DNA of 64,000 nucleotides from assembly GCA_020055655.1 (NCBI GenBank), contig JAIPUR010000002.1:62001-126000 (forward strand). The letters are read 5' to 3'. Of this stretch, positions 8,302 to 17,466 are shown one piece after another. Position 1 is the first letter of the stretch, and each line of letters opens with the position of its first letter. This stretch comes from Methanosarcinaceae archaeon (GTDB lineage Archaea > Halobacteriota > Methanosarcinia > Methanosarcinales > Methanosarcinaceae). A program made the translations under genes and the position numbers. The notes beneath the pieces are model-generated. The model saw nothing but the letters and a program-made list of their open reading frames with translations. It had not been told where the DNA came from and did not search any database.

Positions 8302-8745
8302 TTACTTTTGATTTTTTTCTTTTACCTTTTCAGCAATATCCTTTCCAAGACGGTTGCATTCAAGTAGGTCCTTTTCAGTAGGCTTATACTGTATCCTTAG
8401 AACCGGATCGACCACTGTAACTCCTGCAGAACGCAATTTTTCAGCTATCTTAACAGGTGCTTCTCCACTCCATCCATAAGAACCAAATGCACAACATATT
8501 TTATCGCTGATCCCAAGTTCCAGTATTTTATCTATGAATTTATCAATTGGTTCCAATATAGTGTAATAAAATGTAGACGATCCAATTGCTACGGCATCAT
8601 AATTGACAACATCTTCTGGATCCCATTCATAAAAGTTATTGATATCGACTTCAACATGGCGTTCAGTTGCACCCTTAGCAATGGCTTCTGCCATTAATTT
8701 TGTATTTCCCTGAGTGCTTAAGTATATAACTGCAAGTTTTGGCAT
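8302..8745 (-). CDS. Flavodoxin-like protein (FprA C-terminal-domain type)
   Basis: A 147-residue single-domain flavodoxin. The FMN phosphate loop STQGNTKLMAEAIAKG is at residues 10-25, followed by GSSTFYY near residue 56 and FGSYGWSGEA near residue 87. These features match the flavodoxin domain of A-type flavoproteins (FprA), but the diiron metallo-beta-lactamase domain is absent. It likely carries electrons. AAGGAGTGAT ends four bases before ATG 8745. It is transcribed alone, divergently from the RPA operon. Its partner redox enzyme is not encoded next to it. Confidence 0.85.
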   Translation of the reverse strand: MPKLAVIYLSTQGNTKLMAEAIAKGATERHVEVDINNFYEWDPEDVVNYDAVAIGSSTFYYTILEPIDKFIDKILELGISDKICCAFGSYGWSGEAPVKIAEKLRSAGVTVVDPVLRIQYKPTEKDLLECNRLGKDIAEKVKEKNQK

Positions 8746-8954
8746 GAAATCACTCCTTTTTAGAATTTGTAACTTTGGATGTCAAAGTTTTGTATTCCCA
8801 CATACATTCTTTTTTGTTGATGGGTGATAAAGCTATCTTTGAATTAATTAAAATCACTATCATCAATCCTACATTTCAGATAGTTTCGAGTTATATTTAT
8901 TGCCTATTACCTGATATTTCTAGTATCCTTTTTCTATTGAAATGGTGATTATTT

Positions 8955-10244
8955 ATGGAAGACAAAATTGCGCCCCATGTCGAGGAATTAAACAGGGCGC
9001 TTGAAAATATCGATGAAGCTACGATAAGGCTGGAATTAACGAAACTCCTGAAGTTTAAGGTTTCTATGGGTGAGGCTAAAAAAACCATCATGAAGAAGTA
9101 CAGCCCCAGATCATCATCTTTTGTTCTTATAAAAGATATCGAACCCGGACTTGAGGGAATTGAAATACTTGCTCGCATAATCAATATTGAAGAAAAAATC
9201 ATAAATTCCCAGGGTGAAAAGAAAACTATATTTTCGGGTACAATGGGCGATGATACTGGGATATGTTCTTTCACTTCATGGGATGATATGTTTCTGGATC
9301 CTGACGATGTCGTAAGAATAAAAAATGCTTATACAAAACTTTGGAATAACAGGCCTGAATTGTATTTTGGTAAGCGGTCTACCCTTGAAAAGATGCCAGA
9401 TGAGCAACTTCCTGCTATCAAAGAAATATCTCATACCAATATAAAAAAGCTAAAAGATATAGTAGCAGCAGATGTACTTGCAGGTTCTGATGTTCTCATA
9501 GTTGAAATGTATCACAGGGATGTATCTTTGAAAGGTAATGATCTCACCATTATCGAAGGTGTAATTGCGGACGAAACCGGAAAACTTCCTTTCACATCAT
9601 GGAAAAAGTTTGATGGTATAGATATTGGGACTTTTATACACTTTGAAGGTGCTCCGATACGAATATTCAGAGGTTTGCCATCGATTAACTTTGATGAGAA
9701 TACTCATGTCGAGATTATAGATAATCCCATATCTCTTCCTTTCTCTCTCGAGTCTGCAAACCAGGTCCCTGAACATATGCCAATGTCTGAGGTCATAGGA
9801 TCCAATGGTATTTTTGATGTGCTTGTTAGGGGAAATATAGTCTCTATAAGACCCGGTTCAGGAATAATAGAACGCTGCCCCATATGTAATCGTGTGACTC
9901 AAAAATCAAATTGCAGGGCCCATGGGAATGTTGAATGTATTCAGGATATGCGTATCAAAGCTATACTTGATGATGGCACTGGTTCTATTCATATCATGCT
10001 AAACTGTGAGATAAGTGAGGCCATATATGGCAAAAACCTCTACGAGGGAGAAAAAATGGCTCGTGATTCGATATCCAAAGACGTGGTGTTTGATGATATG
10101 AGGAATGTGCTGACAGGTAAATATATTGCTGTAAGAGGCAATTCCTCAAAGAATGAATTCGGTGTTAGTATAGTGGCAAAATCAGCATGGTATCCTGATG
10201 ACGACCTATCTGTACGTATCGATTCCATGTTGGCTTCGCTTTAG
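8955..10244 (+). CDS. rpa: Replication protein A, two OB folds plus zinc finger (first RPA locus)
   Basis: A 429-residue single-stranded DNA-binding protein of the euryarchaeal RPA type. Two OB-fold regions are visible, around residues 55-145 (TGICSFTSWDD) and 175-265 (TGKLPFTSWKKF). A C-terminal domain carries a zinc finger, CPICNRVTQKSNCRAHG, near residues 308-324 (C-X2-C-X7-C-X2-H). This matches the two-OB plus zinc-finger layout of Methanosarcina RPA2/RPA3. GGTGATT lies before ATG 8955. The COG3390 partner gene follows 17 bases after the stop, forming an operon. A second, shorter copy of this pair lies at 15322-16818. Confidence 0.92.
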   Translation: MEDKIAPHVEELNRALENIDEATIRLELTKLLKFKVSMGEAKKTIMKKYSPRSSSFVLIKDIEPGLEGIEILARIINIEEKIINSQGEKKTIFSGTMGDDTGICSFTSWDDMFLDPDDVVRIKNAYTKLWNNRPELYFGKRSTLEKMPDEQLPAIKEISHTNIKKLKDIVAADVLAGSDVLIVEMYHRDVSLKGNDLTIIEGVIADETGKLPFTSWKKFDGIDIGTFIHFEGAPIRIFRGLPSINFDENTHVEIIDNPISLPFSLESANQVPEHMPMSEVIGSNGIFDVLVRGNIVSIRPGSGIIERCPICNRVTQKSNCRAHGNVECIQDMRIKAILDDGTGSIHIMLNCEISEAIYGKNLYEGEKMARDSISKDVVFDDMRNVLTGKYIAVRGNSSKNEFGVSIVAKSAWYPDDDLSVRIDSMLASL

Positions 10245-10261
10245 GAAGGAGGTGTTTGATA

Positions 10262-11170
10262 GTGGTAGAAAGAGAAATGGCACATAGGGTATTTGCCAGA
10301 GAATTTAACGACTCTCGTTTTCAATTGCAGTCTGTTTCCATTCATGAGGATAATTCGCATGTAGCTAGTGTTCATTCTCCTAATTTCCTTGTCACTCCAA
10401 GCGGTGCAAAGTCAAACCGTGTTTTTGTAGTTGGTGTGGTTACAGAAGTTGAAAATATGGCTGATCTAAAATCAGGGGCAAAGGAGCTATTGAGAGCACG
10501 TATATCTGATCCGACCGGCTCATTCACAGTATATGCGGGGAATTATCAGCCGGAAGCTCTTGTTTTTCTCTCTAATGTAGAGGTTCCTTCCTATGTTATG
10601 GTTGTAGGAAAAGTCCGTTCGTATGAGCCTGAAGCGGGAGAAGTGTTTGTTTCCATAAGGCCGGAGGAAATTCACTATGCAGATGAATCTCTTCGAAATC
10701 GTTGGATAGTGGATACAGCTGAATTGACCCTTGAACGTGTAGATTTTCTTAAGAAAGCTTTAGATTCAGGCTTAACAGGAAAAATACTTTTAGATCATTT
10801 GAAATCACTGGGTGTACCTCTTCATCTTGTAGAAGGCATCTGCTTATCACTGGATTATTATCATACTGATCTTGCTTATATCGAACAACTTAGGGCAAAT
10901 GTAAAGGAATCACTGCTTTCTATAAAAGAAGATGGATCATGCGGATCTGATGAGGATCATGACCATGAATCATTGGTATTGGAAGTTATGGGATCTATAG
11001 CTGAATCGGGCTCTAATTCCATTTCTGGCTCAGTTGAATATGCGGCTATTATAACTGAAGCAAGCTCAAGAGGCATGTCTGCAGCTCAGGTGGATCAGAT
11101 CGTACGTATTCTATTATCTAAGGGCCATATATACGAGCCCCGTGCGGGAGTGTTCAAGGTAATCCATTGA
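10262..11170 (+). CDS. RPA-associated protein (COG3390), first locus
   Basis: A 302-residue protein of the archaeal RPA-associated family (COG3390), a single-OB-fold partner co-transcribed with RPA. The N-terminal half has the family blocks MAHRVFAREF, FLVTPSGAKSNRVFVVGVV and DPTGSFTVYAGNYQPEA. The C-terminal half, residues about 155-302, is an extension with a winged-helix-like end (AAQVDQIVRILLSKGHIYEPRAGVFKVI) that is absent from the shorter copy at 16252. GTG 10262 is chosen because GGAGGTG (10248-10254) lies seven bases upstream; the earlier TTG 10256 would leave only one base of spacing. The winged helix resembles the C-terminus of eukaryotic RPA32. Confidence 0.85.
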   Translation: MVEREMAHRVFAREFNDSRFQLQSVSIHEDNSHVASVHSPNFLVTPSGAKSNRVFVVGVVTEVENMADLKSGAKELLRARISDPTGSFTVYAGNYQPEALVFLSNVEVPSYVMVVGKVRSYEPEAGEVFVSIRPEEIHYADESLRNRWIVDTAELTLERVDFLKKALDSGLTGKILLDHLKSLGVPLHLVEGICLSLDYYHTDLAYIEQLRANVKESLLSIKEDGSCGSDEDHDHESLVLEVMGSIAESGSNSISGSVEYAAIITEASSRGMSAAQVDQIVRILLSKGHIYEPRAGVFKVIH

Positions 11171-11297
11171 CCCATTATATTGATTTCACTCTCAATATCG
11201 ATATAGTTAAATATGGATACATGTAAAGTCAAACTCAGGAAAACTAATTGTTTGATTAATATTTATGGAAAATTCTAAAAAAGTGAGGTTCAAAATA

Positions 11298-11888
11298 ATG
11301 ACTGATGATATTATTGATCAGGTTACTCGTTCTATCAAAGAAGTAAAAGGTGTAGGTGAAGTATATATTCTTACGGATGATGACCGTGAGGAAATCAGGG
11401 ATATGGAGATTAAAGCGGACCAGATGACCTTAATGGGACTTGGTATTGGTGACAATAAAGGTGTCAAACAGATACTTGAAAATGATGTGATGCTGGCTTT
11501 TACAACAAATATGGATTATGAATGGCCACCGGCACCCAATGTGGTCCTGATGCATAATGGCTCTGTAGTTGGTGAGGATATTGATGATGAGTGCAAGCTT
11601 GAAGAATACAATAAGTGTGAAGATCATCTTGTAATTGGTAACATTGTACTCTTCGACAAGGCTGTGTTGAAAAATATAGACTCGGCAAACAACCCTTTAG
11701 TTGTTGTACTTCCACCCAAACCATGCTCTGAAGTAGAATGTGTTCCGATGGTATGCAATGCACATCTGGCATCACCATCTCCACCAAGTGATGAATATAT
11801 AAAAGAAAGGATGGGATTTGAGCAAGCAAAAGGAACCGGAACTTTCCTTTTGGGATTCAACTTTGATTGTGGCTGTGACGACAATTAG
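11298..11888 (+). CDS. Conserved-looking cysteine-rich protein of unknown function
   Basis: A 196-residue soluble protein that I do not recognise. ATG 11298 is preferred over ATG 11265 because GAGGT (11285-11289) lies eight bases upstream. The N-terminal part is acidic. The C-terminal half is rich in cysteine: CKLEEYNKCEDH, PPKPCSEVECVPMVCNAH and the final FDCGCDDN, giving about eight cysteines and several nearby histidines that could bind zinc or a metal cluster. No membrane segment or signal peptide is seen. It is monocistronic between the RPA operon and the convergent aldolase. No function is proposed. Confidence 0.7.
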   Translation: MTDDIIDQVTRSIKEVKGVGEVYILTDDDREEIRDMEIKADQMTLMGLGIGDNKGVKQILENDVMLAFTTNMDYEWPPAPNVVLMHNGSVVGEDIDDECKLEEYNKCEDHLVIGNIVLFDKAVLKNIDSANNPLVVVLPPKPCSEVECVPMVCNAHLASPSPPSDEYIKERMGFEQAKGTGTFLLGFNFDCGCDDN

Positions 11889-12095
11889 AAAACGATTAGC
11901 AAAAATTCTGGTTTGAAGGGATATCAAACTGTCCTATGTGAACCAGTTCCCTCTTTTTTCCTTTATGATTTCTGTTCTTGATTTTCTATGGAACTTTTTT
12001 CCTGTCAAATATCACTGCTGGAAAACAGACGTCAGAAAAATAATAAAAAACGATTAGAAAGTACAATAAGTAAATATGATCACAGAATAATTTGT
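11889..12095. other. Intergenic region between convergent genes
   Basis: It contains a loose stem, CTGGTT near 11909 with AACCAG near 11940, followed by CCCTCTTTTTTCC, which could terminate the upstream gene. The octamer ACGATTAG appears twice, near 11894 and 12050. No coding potential or RNA gene was found. Confidence 0.35.
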
Positions 12096-12126
12096 TAAAA
12101 AAGATATAACAGGGATCAAATGATCC
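12096..12126 (-). terminator. Hairpin terminator of the aldolase gene
   Basis: On the minus strand GGATCA-TT-TGATCC is followed by CTGTTATATC and six T. It begins six bases after the aldolase stop. Confidence 0.5.
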
Positions 12127-12131
12127 GCTGC

Positions 12132-13055
12132 TTAGTTTCCGAGATATATCTTTAGTGCTTCATCTACACTTGCGTTCTCAACTGTTATTGCGAAAATGGC
12201 ATCACACATTCTGACAGCTTCTTCAAGTGGTTTCTGGTGTACATTTCTTCCAGTTGCGTTCCCTTCTGCACCACTTACATGAATTTGATCGTAGAGTTTC
12301 TGTAGGAATGCTTTAGGATTATCGCTTCCGCCGCCTGCACAGACTACTTTTGTCCTTCCAGCAGCCAGAACAGCTTCCTTAAATCCTTCTTCGGATCTGA
12401 GGCCTTCTTTCTTAGGGTAGTTCACTTTAACAAAGTCAGCACCAAGGCATGCTCCTGCTCCGGTTGCTCCTGCAATAAGGTGTGGGTCTTTCTCATCTTC
12501 TACAGCGTTCCCTCTTGGATATATCCAGAGAACAGTGATAAGTCCGTATTTATGTGCATCGTAGATCAACTGAGCCGCCTGATTCAGCATGTATGCCTCA
12601 TCTTCACTACCAAGATATATGGTGTATCCAATTCCCAATATCTTGAGCCCACTGTTGTCGCGGAATTCAGCAACCTGTGCTATATCGTACCATTGGTTGC
12701 TGAATGGGTCCATCTGGTCGGTTTTAACAAGGTGTGATTTTGAGTTTACCTTAATAAGGTAAGGTACATCCTGATAATCCATGCCGTATCTTGCAATAAG
12801 TCCTAGCTGAGTTGCAAATACTCCAATCTTTCCCTGGGATGCAATTTTGAAAAGGTGTTCTGGATCATTGTCATCAGCAGGGATATTCTCGCCATGGAAA
12901 TCATCGTTGAGATGCTCGACTTTCTGGTCGCCTGCAAAGAGCATCATTTTTCCAGTTTCTCTGGTGATCTCCATATAGTTCTTAATGTAAGTCTCACGTG
13001 CTTCCTTTGGCACATCTAAAGGTACTTTTATATCTTCTTCCTTGATTGAAACCAT
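12132..13055 (-). CDS. Class I fructose-bisphosphate aldolase, archaeal DhnA/DeoC family
   Basis: A 307-residue TIM-barrel aldolase of the archaeal class I (DhnA-like) type, which cleaves or forms fructose-1,6-bisphosphate through a Schiff-base lysine. Visible landmarks are MLFAGDQKVEHLND near residue 38, WIYPRGNAVEDEKDP near residue 175, and GADFVKVNYPKKEG, whose KVNYP lysine is the expected Schiff-base residue. The phosphate-binding end is CAGGGSDNP. ATG 13055 is preferred over GTG 13064, which would overlap the GAGTGA ribosome site. With the class II FBPase at 26016 and Pgk at 44696 it supports gluconeogenesis. A related enzyme of aromatic or ADH biosynthesis cannot be excluded from sequence alone. 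Confidence 0.8.
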   Translation of the reverse strand: MVSIKEEDIKVPLDVPKEARETYIKNYMEITRETGKMMLFAGDQKVEHLNDDFHGENIPADDNDPEHLFKIASQGKIGVFATQLGLIARYGMDYQDVPYLIKVNSKSHLVKTDQMDPFSNQWYDIAQVAEFRDNSGLKILGIGYTIYLGSEDEAYMLNQAAQLIYDAHKYGLITVLWIYPRGNAVEDEKDPHLIAGATGAGACLGADFVKVNYPKKEGLRSEEGFKEAVLAAGRTKVVCAGGGSDNPKAFLQKLYDQIHVSGAEGNATGRNVHQKPLEEAVRMCDAIFAITVENASVDEALKIYLGN

Positions 13056-13339
13056 TTGTATCACTCGATTTTGGATATTTGTATTTTCATAAGGTTGTAT
13101 CTATCCTTAATCTTGTTTTTTCTATTTTAATTATTGTACTTAAGATGTCAGGATACTAAAAATAGTTAACTTTTTTCTTATGCGCAATTTTGGGTAAAAT
13201 TACTTTTTCACAGCTAGCTCAAAAAGTAGCAATCATTTGACTCTAAAGGGTTTTATAGCTAGAACTCGATTATCTAATAGAAATATTTACTAACTGTACC
13301 ATTCATCGAATGCATTTAATATACATAAGGGGATTGTTT

Positions 13340-15178
13340 GTGGAGTCATCAATTTATTTTCTGGAACTGGTAGTCTTTGTTCTTATAATGAGCTTGATAG
13401 CTCAGGCACTCAGTAAGCGTTTTAATGTCCCCATTATGCTTTTTCTTTTGTTTGAAGGTATGTTAGTGGGACCTGAGGTCCTGGGAATTATAGATCCTGC
13501 TCTCCTTGGTGATGGCCTCGCTGCAATTGTTTCCTTCTCTGTAGCTATCATTGTTTTTGATGGTGGTTTGCATATTGATTTCAAGAGTATAAGAACCGTT
13601 CAAAAAACAGCTATGCAGCTAACAACAATAGGTGTTCTTGTGACATTTATTGGTGCTACTGCTTTTACACATTTGTTACTTGGTCTTCAAATAGAGCTTG
13701 CTGCTCTTTTTGGAGCACTGGTGGCCGCAACCGGTCCTACTGTTATAACACCATTGGTCCGTCAGATACACGTAAATCATAAAATAAGCAAGATACTTGA
13801 GCTTGAAGGCGTTCTTAATGATGCTGCCAGCGTAATCCTTGCAGCTTTTGTTTTTGAGTGGATAGTATCGGAGCTTTCAGGCTTTGATGCAATATTTTTC
13901 ATACTTCAAAGGTTGATAATTGGTTTGGTTATCGGTACGATAAGTGGTTACTTGTTGAAGCGCTTTCTTTCCAGTGACTCTCTGGTAACTGATCAGAGTG
14001 CAAAGATCATAACTCTTACAATGGTTACCGGAACTTATGTATTATCCGAAATTTTGGGAAATGAGTCTGGTATACTTGCAGTTGCTGTTTTTGGTATAAT
14101 GACGGGGACCTCTAAAATACCACACAAGCAAGCGCTTAAGGAATTCAAGACCGATCTTGTTCTGGTGATGCTCTCTTTGATATTCATTCTTCTTGCTGCA
14201 ATGCTGCGGTTTGAAGATGTTATAAATCTTGGTGCAACAGGAATCTTGCTTGTATTGCTGCTTATTTTTGTTGTACGCCCTGCATCTGTTTTCATTTCAT
14301 GCTACAATTCTGGCTTGAAGATGAAAGAAAAATTATTCATATCATTTATAGGGCCAAGAGGAGTAGTGCCCGCGTCCATTGCAACATATTTTGCAGTTAA
14401 ACTGGATTTTTTCAATATTGAGGGCGGGGAGATTCTCGTAGGTCTTATATTTTTGACAGTTATTATTACAGTTATAATGACTGGTACACTGGGAAGACGT
14501 GTAGCTAATATTTTAGGAGTTATACCAATGGAGATACTCATTATAGGTGGTGGCGATGTTGGAAGGATACTCGCTGAAAAGTTTGAGAAGAGAGGTGAGA
14601 ACATTGTTGTCATTGACGACTCTGATGAAAAATGCAAGCGTTTGCTTAAGCAAGGTATCAGGGCAGTTCACGGTGATGCAGAGGATATCAATATTCTAAA
14701 GGAAGCCGGAATTGAAAAAGCAAAGTATATAGTTGCAACCACTGATCAGGACAATACGAATCTTCTGGTAAGCCAGATAGCAAAGAGCAAGTTTGGTATG
14801 AAAGAAGAGCAGATCGTTGCCAGAGTTAACAATGTTGAGAATCTACATGCATTCTGGGACCTTGATATCCGTTCCATGAGTCCACAAATGACTACTGCGC
14901 TTGTTCTTGATAATATGGTGGGTAAAACCTCTATGTTCTCCATGTGTGAGGTGGGTGAGGAAGGTAATATTCTTGAAGTACGTGTTACTAATCCCAGTAT
15001 GGTCGGCAAAGCGATCAAGGAATTATCTCTTCCAGAGGACAGTCTTTTGATGATGATACGAAGGGGCGAAAAATCTCATATTGCAAATGGTAACTTTGTT
15101 CTTGAATATGATGATCTTGTTACTGTAATAGGTGAAGGCGATTCTGCCCAGGATGTTGCAGACCTTTTGCACAGATGA
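13340..15178 (+). CDS. Cation:proton antiporter (CPA1/NhaP type) with C-terminal TrkA-N and TrkA-C domains
   Basis: A 612-residue protein with an N-terminal antiporter domain of about 12 membrane segments. It has GPEVLGIIDP near residue 42, the ATGPTVITPL unwound-helix motif near residue 131, the family GVLNDAASVI motif near residue 157 with its Asp, and FIGPRGVVPASIA near residue 335. The cytoplasmic part is a Rossmann-type TrkA-N domain (IIGGGDVGRILAEKF near residue 398) and a TrkA-C domain, typical regulatory units binding NAD(H) or nucleotides. Start GTG 13340 has AAGGGGA eight bases upstream. The likely role is Na+ or K+ extrusion against protons, relevant to an organism with ion-pumping Rnf. 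Confidence 0.88.
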   Translation: MESSIYFLELVVFVLIMSLIAQALSKRFNVPIMLFLLFEGMLVGPEVLGIIDPALLGDGLAAIVSFSVAIIVFDGGLHIDFKSIRTVQKTAMQLTTIGVLVTFIGATAFTHLLLGLQIELAALFGALVAATGPTVITPLVRQIHVNHKISKILELEGVLNDAASVILAAFVFEWIVSELSGFDAIFFILQRLIIGLVIGTISGYLLKRFLSSDSLVTDQSAKIITLTMVTGTYVLSEILGNESGILAVAVFGIMTGTSKIPHKQALKEFKTDLVLVMLSLIFILLAAMLRFEDVINLGATGILLVLLLIFVVRPASVFISCYNSGLKMKEKLFISFIGPRGVVPASIATYFAVKLDFFNIEGGEILVGLIFLTVIITVIMTGTLGRRVANILGVIPMEILIIGGGDVGRILAEKFEKRGENIVVIDDSDEKCKRLLKQGIRAVHGDAEDINILKEAGIEKAKYIVATTDQDNTNLLVSQIAKSKFGMKEEQIVARVNNVENLHAFWDLDIRSMSPQMTTALVLDNMVGKTSMFSMCEVGEEGNILEVRVTNPSMVGKAIKELSLPEDSLLMMIRRGEKSHIANGNFVLEYDDLVTVIGEGDSAQDVADLLHR

Positions 15179-15321
15179 GCTGTTATTTGTGCACTCTTTT
15201 TTTATTTTAAATGGTTTGTGCGAATACTTTCACACTGCTTAGTAATTACATATATACTGTGAGCACATAGTCAGTAATTGCCTCTCTATATGATAAACAA
15301 ACAAGAGGCCGAGGTTAAAAT

Positions 15322-16251
15322 ATGAAAGACATTTCACAGGATATTAGAAAACAGTTTTTGGAATTGGATGTAGATATTTCTCTTGAGGACATTGAAGAAA
15401 GACTCGATAAACTGATCAATAAGTTTAAAGTTCCTAAAGATGAAGCACGTAGAAGCGTGATCAACTATTTTTTGAAAGAAAACAATGTTCCAAGAAGTGA
15501 GTTTTATACCGGTCAGTCAGAATCGCCGCAGAAAAAGATATCTGAGATGAATATGGATGGTAAATGGGTCAGCTTTAAAGGAAAAGTCACACAACTTTGG
15601 GATAACTCTCATGAATCTATTTCTCAGGCAGGCCTTGTTGGTGATGACAGCGGTATTATCAAATTTACAAAATGGGCAAATGCCGAACTTTCAGACCTCG
15701 TTGAAGGGCAGAATTACTTGTTTAAGAATGTTGTTGTAAATGAATGGAATGGTAGATATCAGGTCAATATTAACAAAACCAGTTCTATCAAAAATATTGA
15801 AGAGGAAATTGAAGTAGGGACCGCTACAGTTGATTTTAGTGGTGCCATGGTAGACATACAATCCGGCTCAGGTCTTATAAAGAGATGCCCTGAATGTAAT
15901 CGGGCACTTACAAAAGGTGCATGTATGGAGCATGGGAAGGTAGATGGGGTATATGACCTTCGTATAAAGGCTATTTTGGATGATGGCGTTACTGCCCAGG
16001 ATGTTATTGTAAAGAGAGAACTTGCCGAACAGGTGACGTCTCTGACTCTTGAAAATGCTATCGCTCTTGCAGCAGATGCTCTTGACCAGACTGTTGTTCT
16101 TGAGCAGATGAAGAAATTGCTTGTTGGAAAATATTATACAAGCACCGGTTCTCGCGTAGATCGATACCTGATCGCAGAATCTCTGGTGGAGATTCCATCA
16201 TTTGACCCTGATGAATTGGATGAGCTTATTGCAGCTGCAGAGGTGGTCTAA
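15322..16251 (+). CDS. rpa: Replication protein A, shorter form with zinc finger (second RPA locus)
   Basis: A 309-residue RPA paralogue. It has an N-terminal helical region, one clear OB fold (about residues 75-155, including GDDSGIIKFTKWANAE) and a zinc finger, CPECNRALTKGACMEHGK, near residues 189-206. The later LRIKAILDDG block matches RIKAILDDG in the first-locus RPA, so the two genes share their C-terminal domain. It differs by lacking one OB fold. The COG3390 partner begins one base after the stop. The start has GAGG upstream (near 15305). Confidence 0.9.
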   Translation: MKDISQDIRKQFLELDVDISLEDIEERLDKLINKFKVPKDEARRSVINYFLKENNVPRSEFYTGQSESPQKKISEMNMDGKWVSFKGKVTQLWDNSHESISQAGLVGDDSGIIKFTKWANAELSDLVEGQNYLFKNVVVNEWNGRYQVNINKTSSIKNIEEEIEVGTATVDFSGAMVDIQSGSGLIKRCPECNRALTKGACMEHGKVDGVYDLRIKAILDDGVTAQDVIVKRELAEQVTSLTLENAIALAADALDQTVVLEQMKKLLVGKYYTSTGSRVDRYLIAESLVEIPSFDPDELDELIAAAEVV

Positions 16252-16818
16252 ATGGCAGAATATACTCGCGAAGTATCAAGAAGGATCTTTGCTCAGGAAT
16301 TTAAAGACTCGAATTTGTCATTCAAGGATGGGGATGATCAGTATGCTCCACAATACCTGCTGACTCCAACAGCTGCCAGGGTAAATCGTATGTTCATAGT
16401 AGGTACTCTGGTAGAGAAAGAAGATATTGGCACTGATTCCGAATACTGGCGTGGTAGGGTAATTGACCCCACTGGTTCATTTCTGATATATGCAGGGCAG
16501 TATCAGCCAGAAGCTGCTCAAGTTCTTGCAGAGTGCGAAACACCGGCTTTCGTGGCAATAGTAGGTAAGCCAAGTATCTACACTACCAGGGAGGGTGATA
16601 TACTTACATCTGTTCGCCCAGAATCTATTTGTATTGTTGATGGCGAGGTTCGGGATATGTGGGTGGTGGATACTGCAAAGAATACACTTTTCCGTCTGAA
16701 TGAGCTTGACAATTCGTCCTCTGATGTAGTTAAGGCAAAAGAATACTATAACACTGACAGTAAGTTGTATTATTCTATGGTTGCTGATGCACTCAAATCA
16801 TTGCTAGAATCTGAATAA
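16252..16818 (+). CDS. RPA-associated protein (COG3390), second locus, short form
   Basis: A 188-residue member of the RPA-associated COG3390 family. Shared blocks with the first-locus copy are RRIFAQEFKDS, YLLTPTAARVNRMFIVGTLVEKE, DPTGSFLIYAGQYQPEAAQ and the ending VRPESICIVDGEVRDMWVVDTAKNTLFRL. It lacks the C-terminal winged-helix extension of the 10262 copy. It begins directly after the rpa stop and is probably translated by coupling. It is presumably the small subunit of a second RPA complex. A hairpin terminator follows. Confidence 0.87.
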   Translation: MAEYTREVSRRIFAQEFKDSNLSFKDGDDQYAPQYLLTPTAARVNRMFIVGTLVEKEDIGTDSEYWRGRVIDPTGSFLIYAGQYQPEAAQVLAECETPAFVAIVGKPSIYTTREGDILTSVRPESICIVDGEVRDMWVVDTAKNTLFRLNELDNSSSDVVKAKEYYNTDSKLYYSMVADALKSLLESE

Positions 16819-16839
16819 TAAGTTAATTAGCGTTTAGTT

Positions 16840-16872
16840 ATGCAGCATGTCTGCATGACTTTATTTTTATTA
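16840..16872 (+). terminator. Hairpin terminator after the second RPA operon
   Basis: ATGCAG-CATGT-CTGCAT forms a 6-bp stem and is followed by GACTTTATTTTTATT. It lies between convergent genes. Confidence 0.5.
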
Positions 16873-16896
16873 GCTCCATGGCTGGTTAAAAAAGTT

Positions 16897-17430
16897 CTAA
16901 TTTTGTTCTTCATCAAGCTTGCGTGAAAAATCAATGTAACTGCAGGACTGGCCGGATATTTCTATTATATCAGCAGTTACTGTTCCATTTTCAATTATAA
17001 GTTCTACTGCACAAGGGTCTGACATTCTGGGTTTTGTTGGAGATCCCGGACATATCAGGAGAACATCTCTTTTCTCTATAATAGGCCTGTGTATATGTCC
17101 AAAAACAAGTATGTTTACACCCATCTCAAGTGCTTTGTATCTGATGGGTCCTGTATCCATAATAGAAAGTGCTCCATGATGAACAAGTCCGATCTTAGTT
17201 CCTTCAACTTCAAATACAAGTGTCTCTGGAAGTAATTTTTTGACATCTCTGTCATCTGAATTTCCATGAACTGCTTTGAGTTTACCTGTCTTTTCAAGGG
17301 CTTTATAAAATCCAAGACTTGAAAAATCTCCCGCATGGATTATCATTTCGTATTTATCAAAAAGCTCTGCAAGGTGTGGTGGAATAGTGTCAGTTTCAAG
17401 ATGAGTGTCTGATATAACGATAATTTTCAT
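16897..17430 (-). CDS. YfcE/MJ0936-type metallophosphoesterase
   Basis: A 177-residue calcineurin-like phosphoesterase. All metal-ligand motifs are present: DTHLET near residue 8, HAGDFSS near residue 32, GNSDDRD near residue 55, the VHHG histidine near residue 84, and GHIHRP near residue 112. This size and layout match the MJ0936/YfcE family of small phosphodiesterases, whose natural substrate is not settled. GAGGT six bases before ATG 17430 supports the start. It lies 36 bases downstream of the COG1497-type regulator on the same strand and may share a transcript. Confidence 0.88.
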   Translation of the reverse strand: MKIIVISDTHLETDTIPPHLAELFDKYEMIIHAGDFSSLGFYKALEKTGKLKAVHGNSDDRDVKKLLPETLVFEVEGTKIGLVHHGALSIMDTGPIRYKALEMGVNILVFGHIHRPIIEKRDVLLICPGSPTKPRMSDPCAVELIIENGTVTADIIEISGQSCSYIDFSRKLDEEQN

Positions 17431-17466
17431 TTCACTGACCTCATTTAAACAAAAAACAATTCGAAC

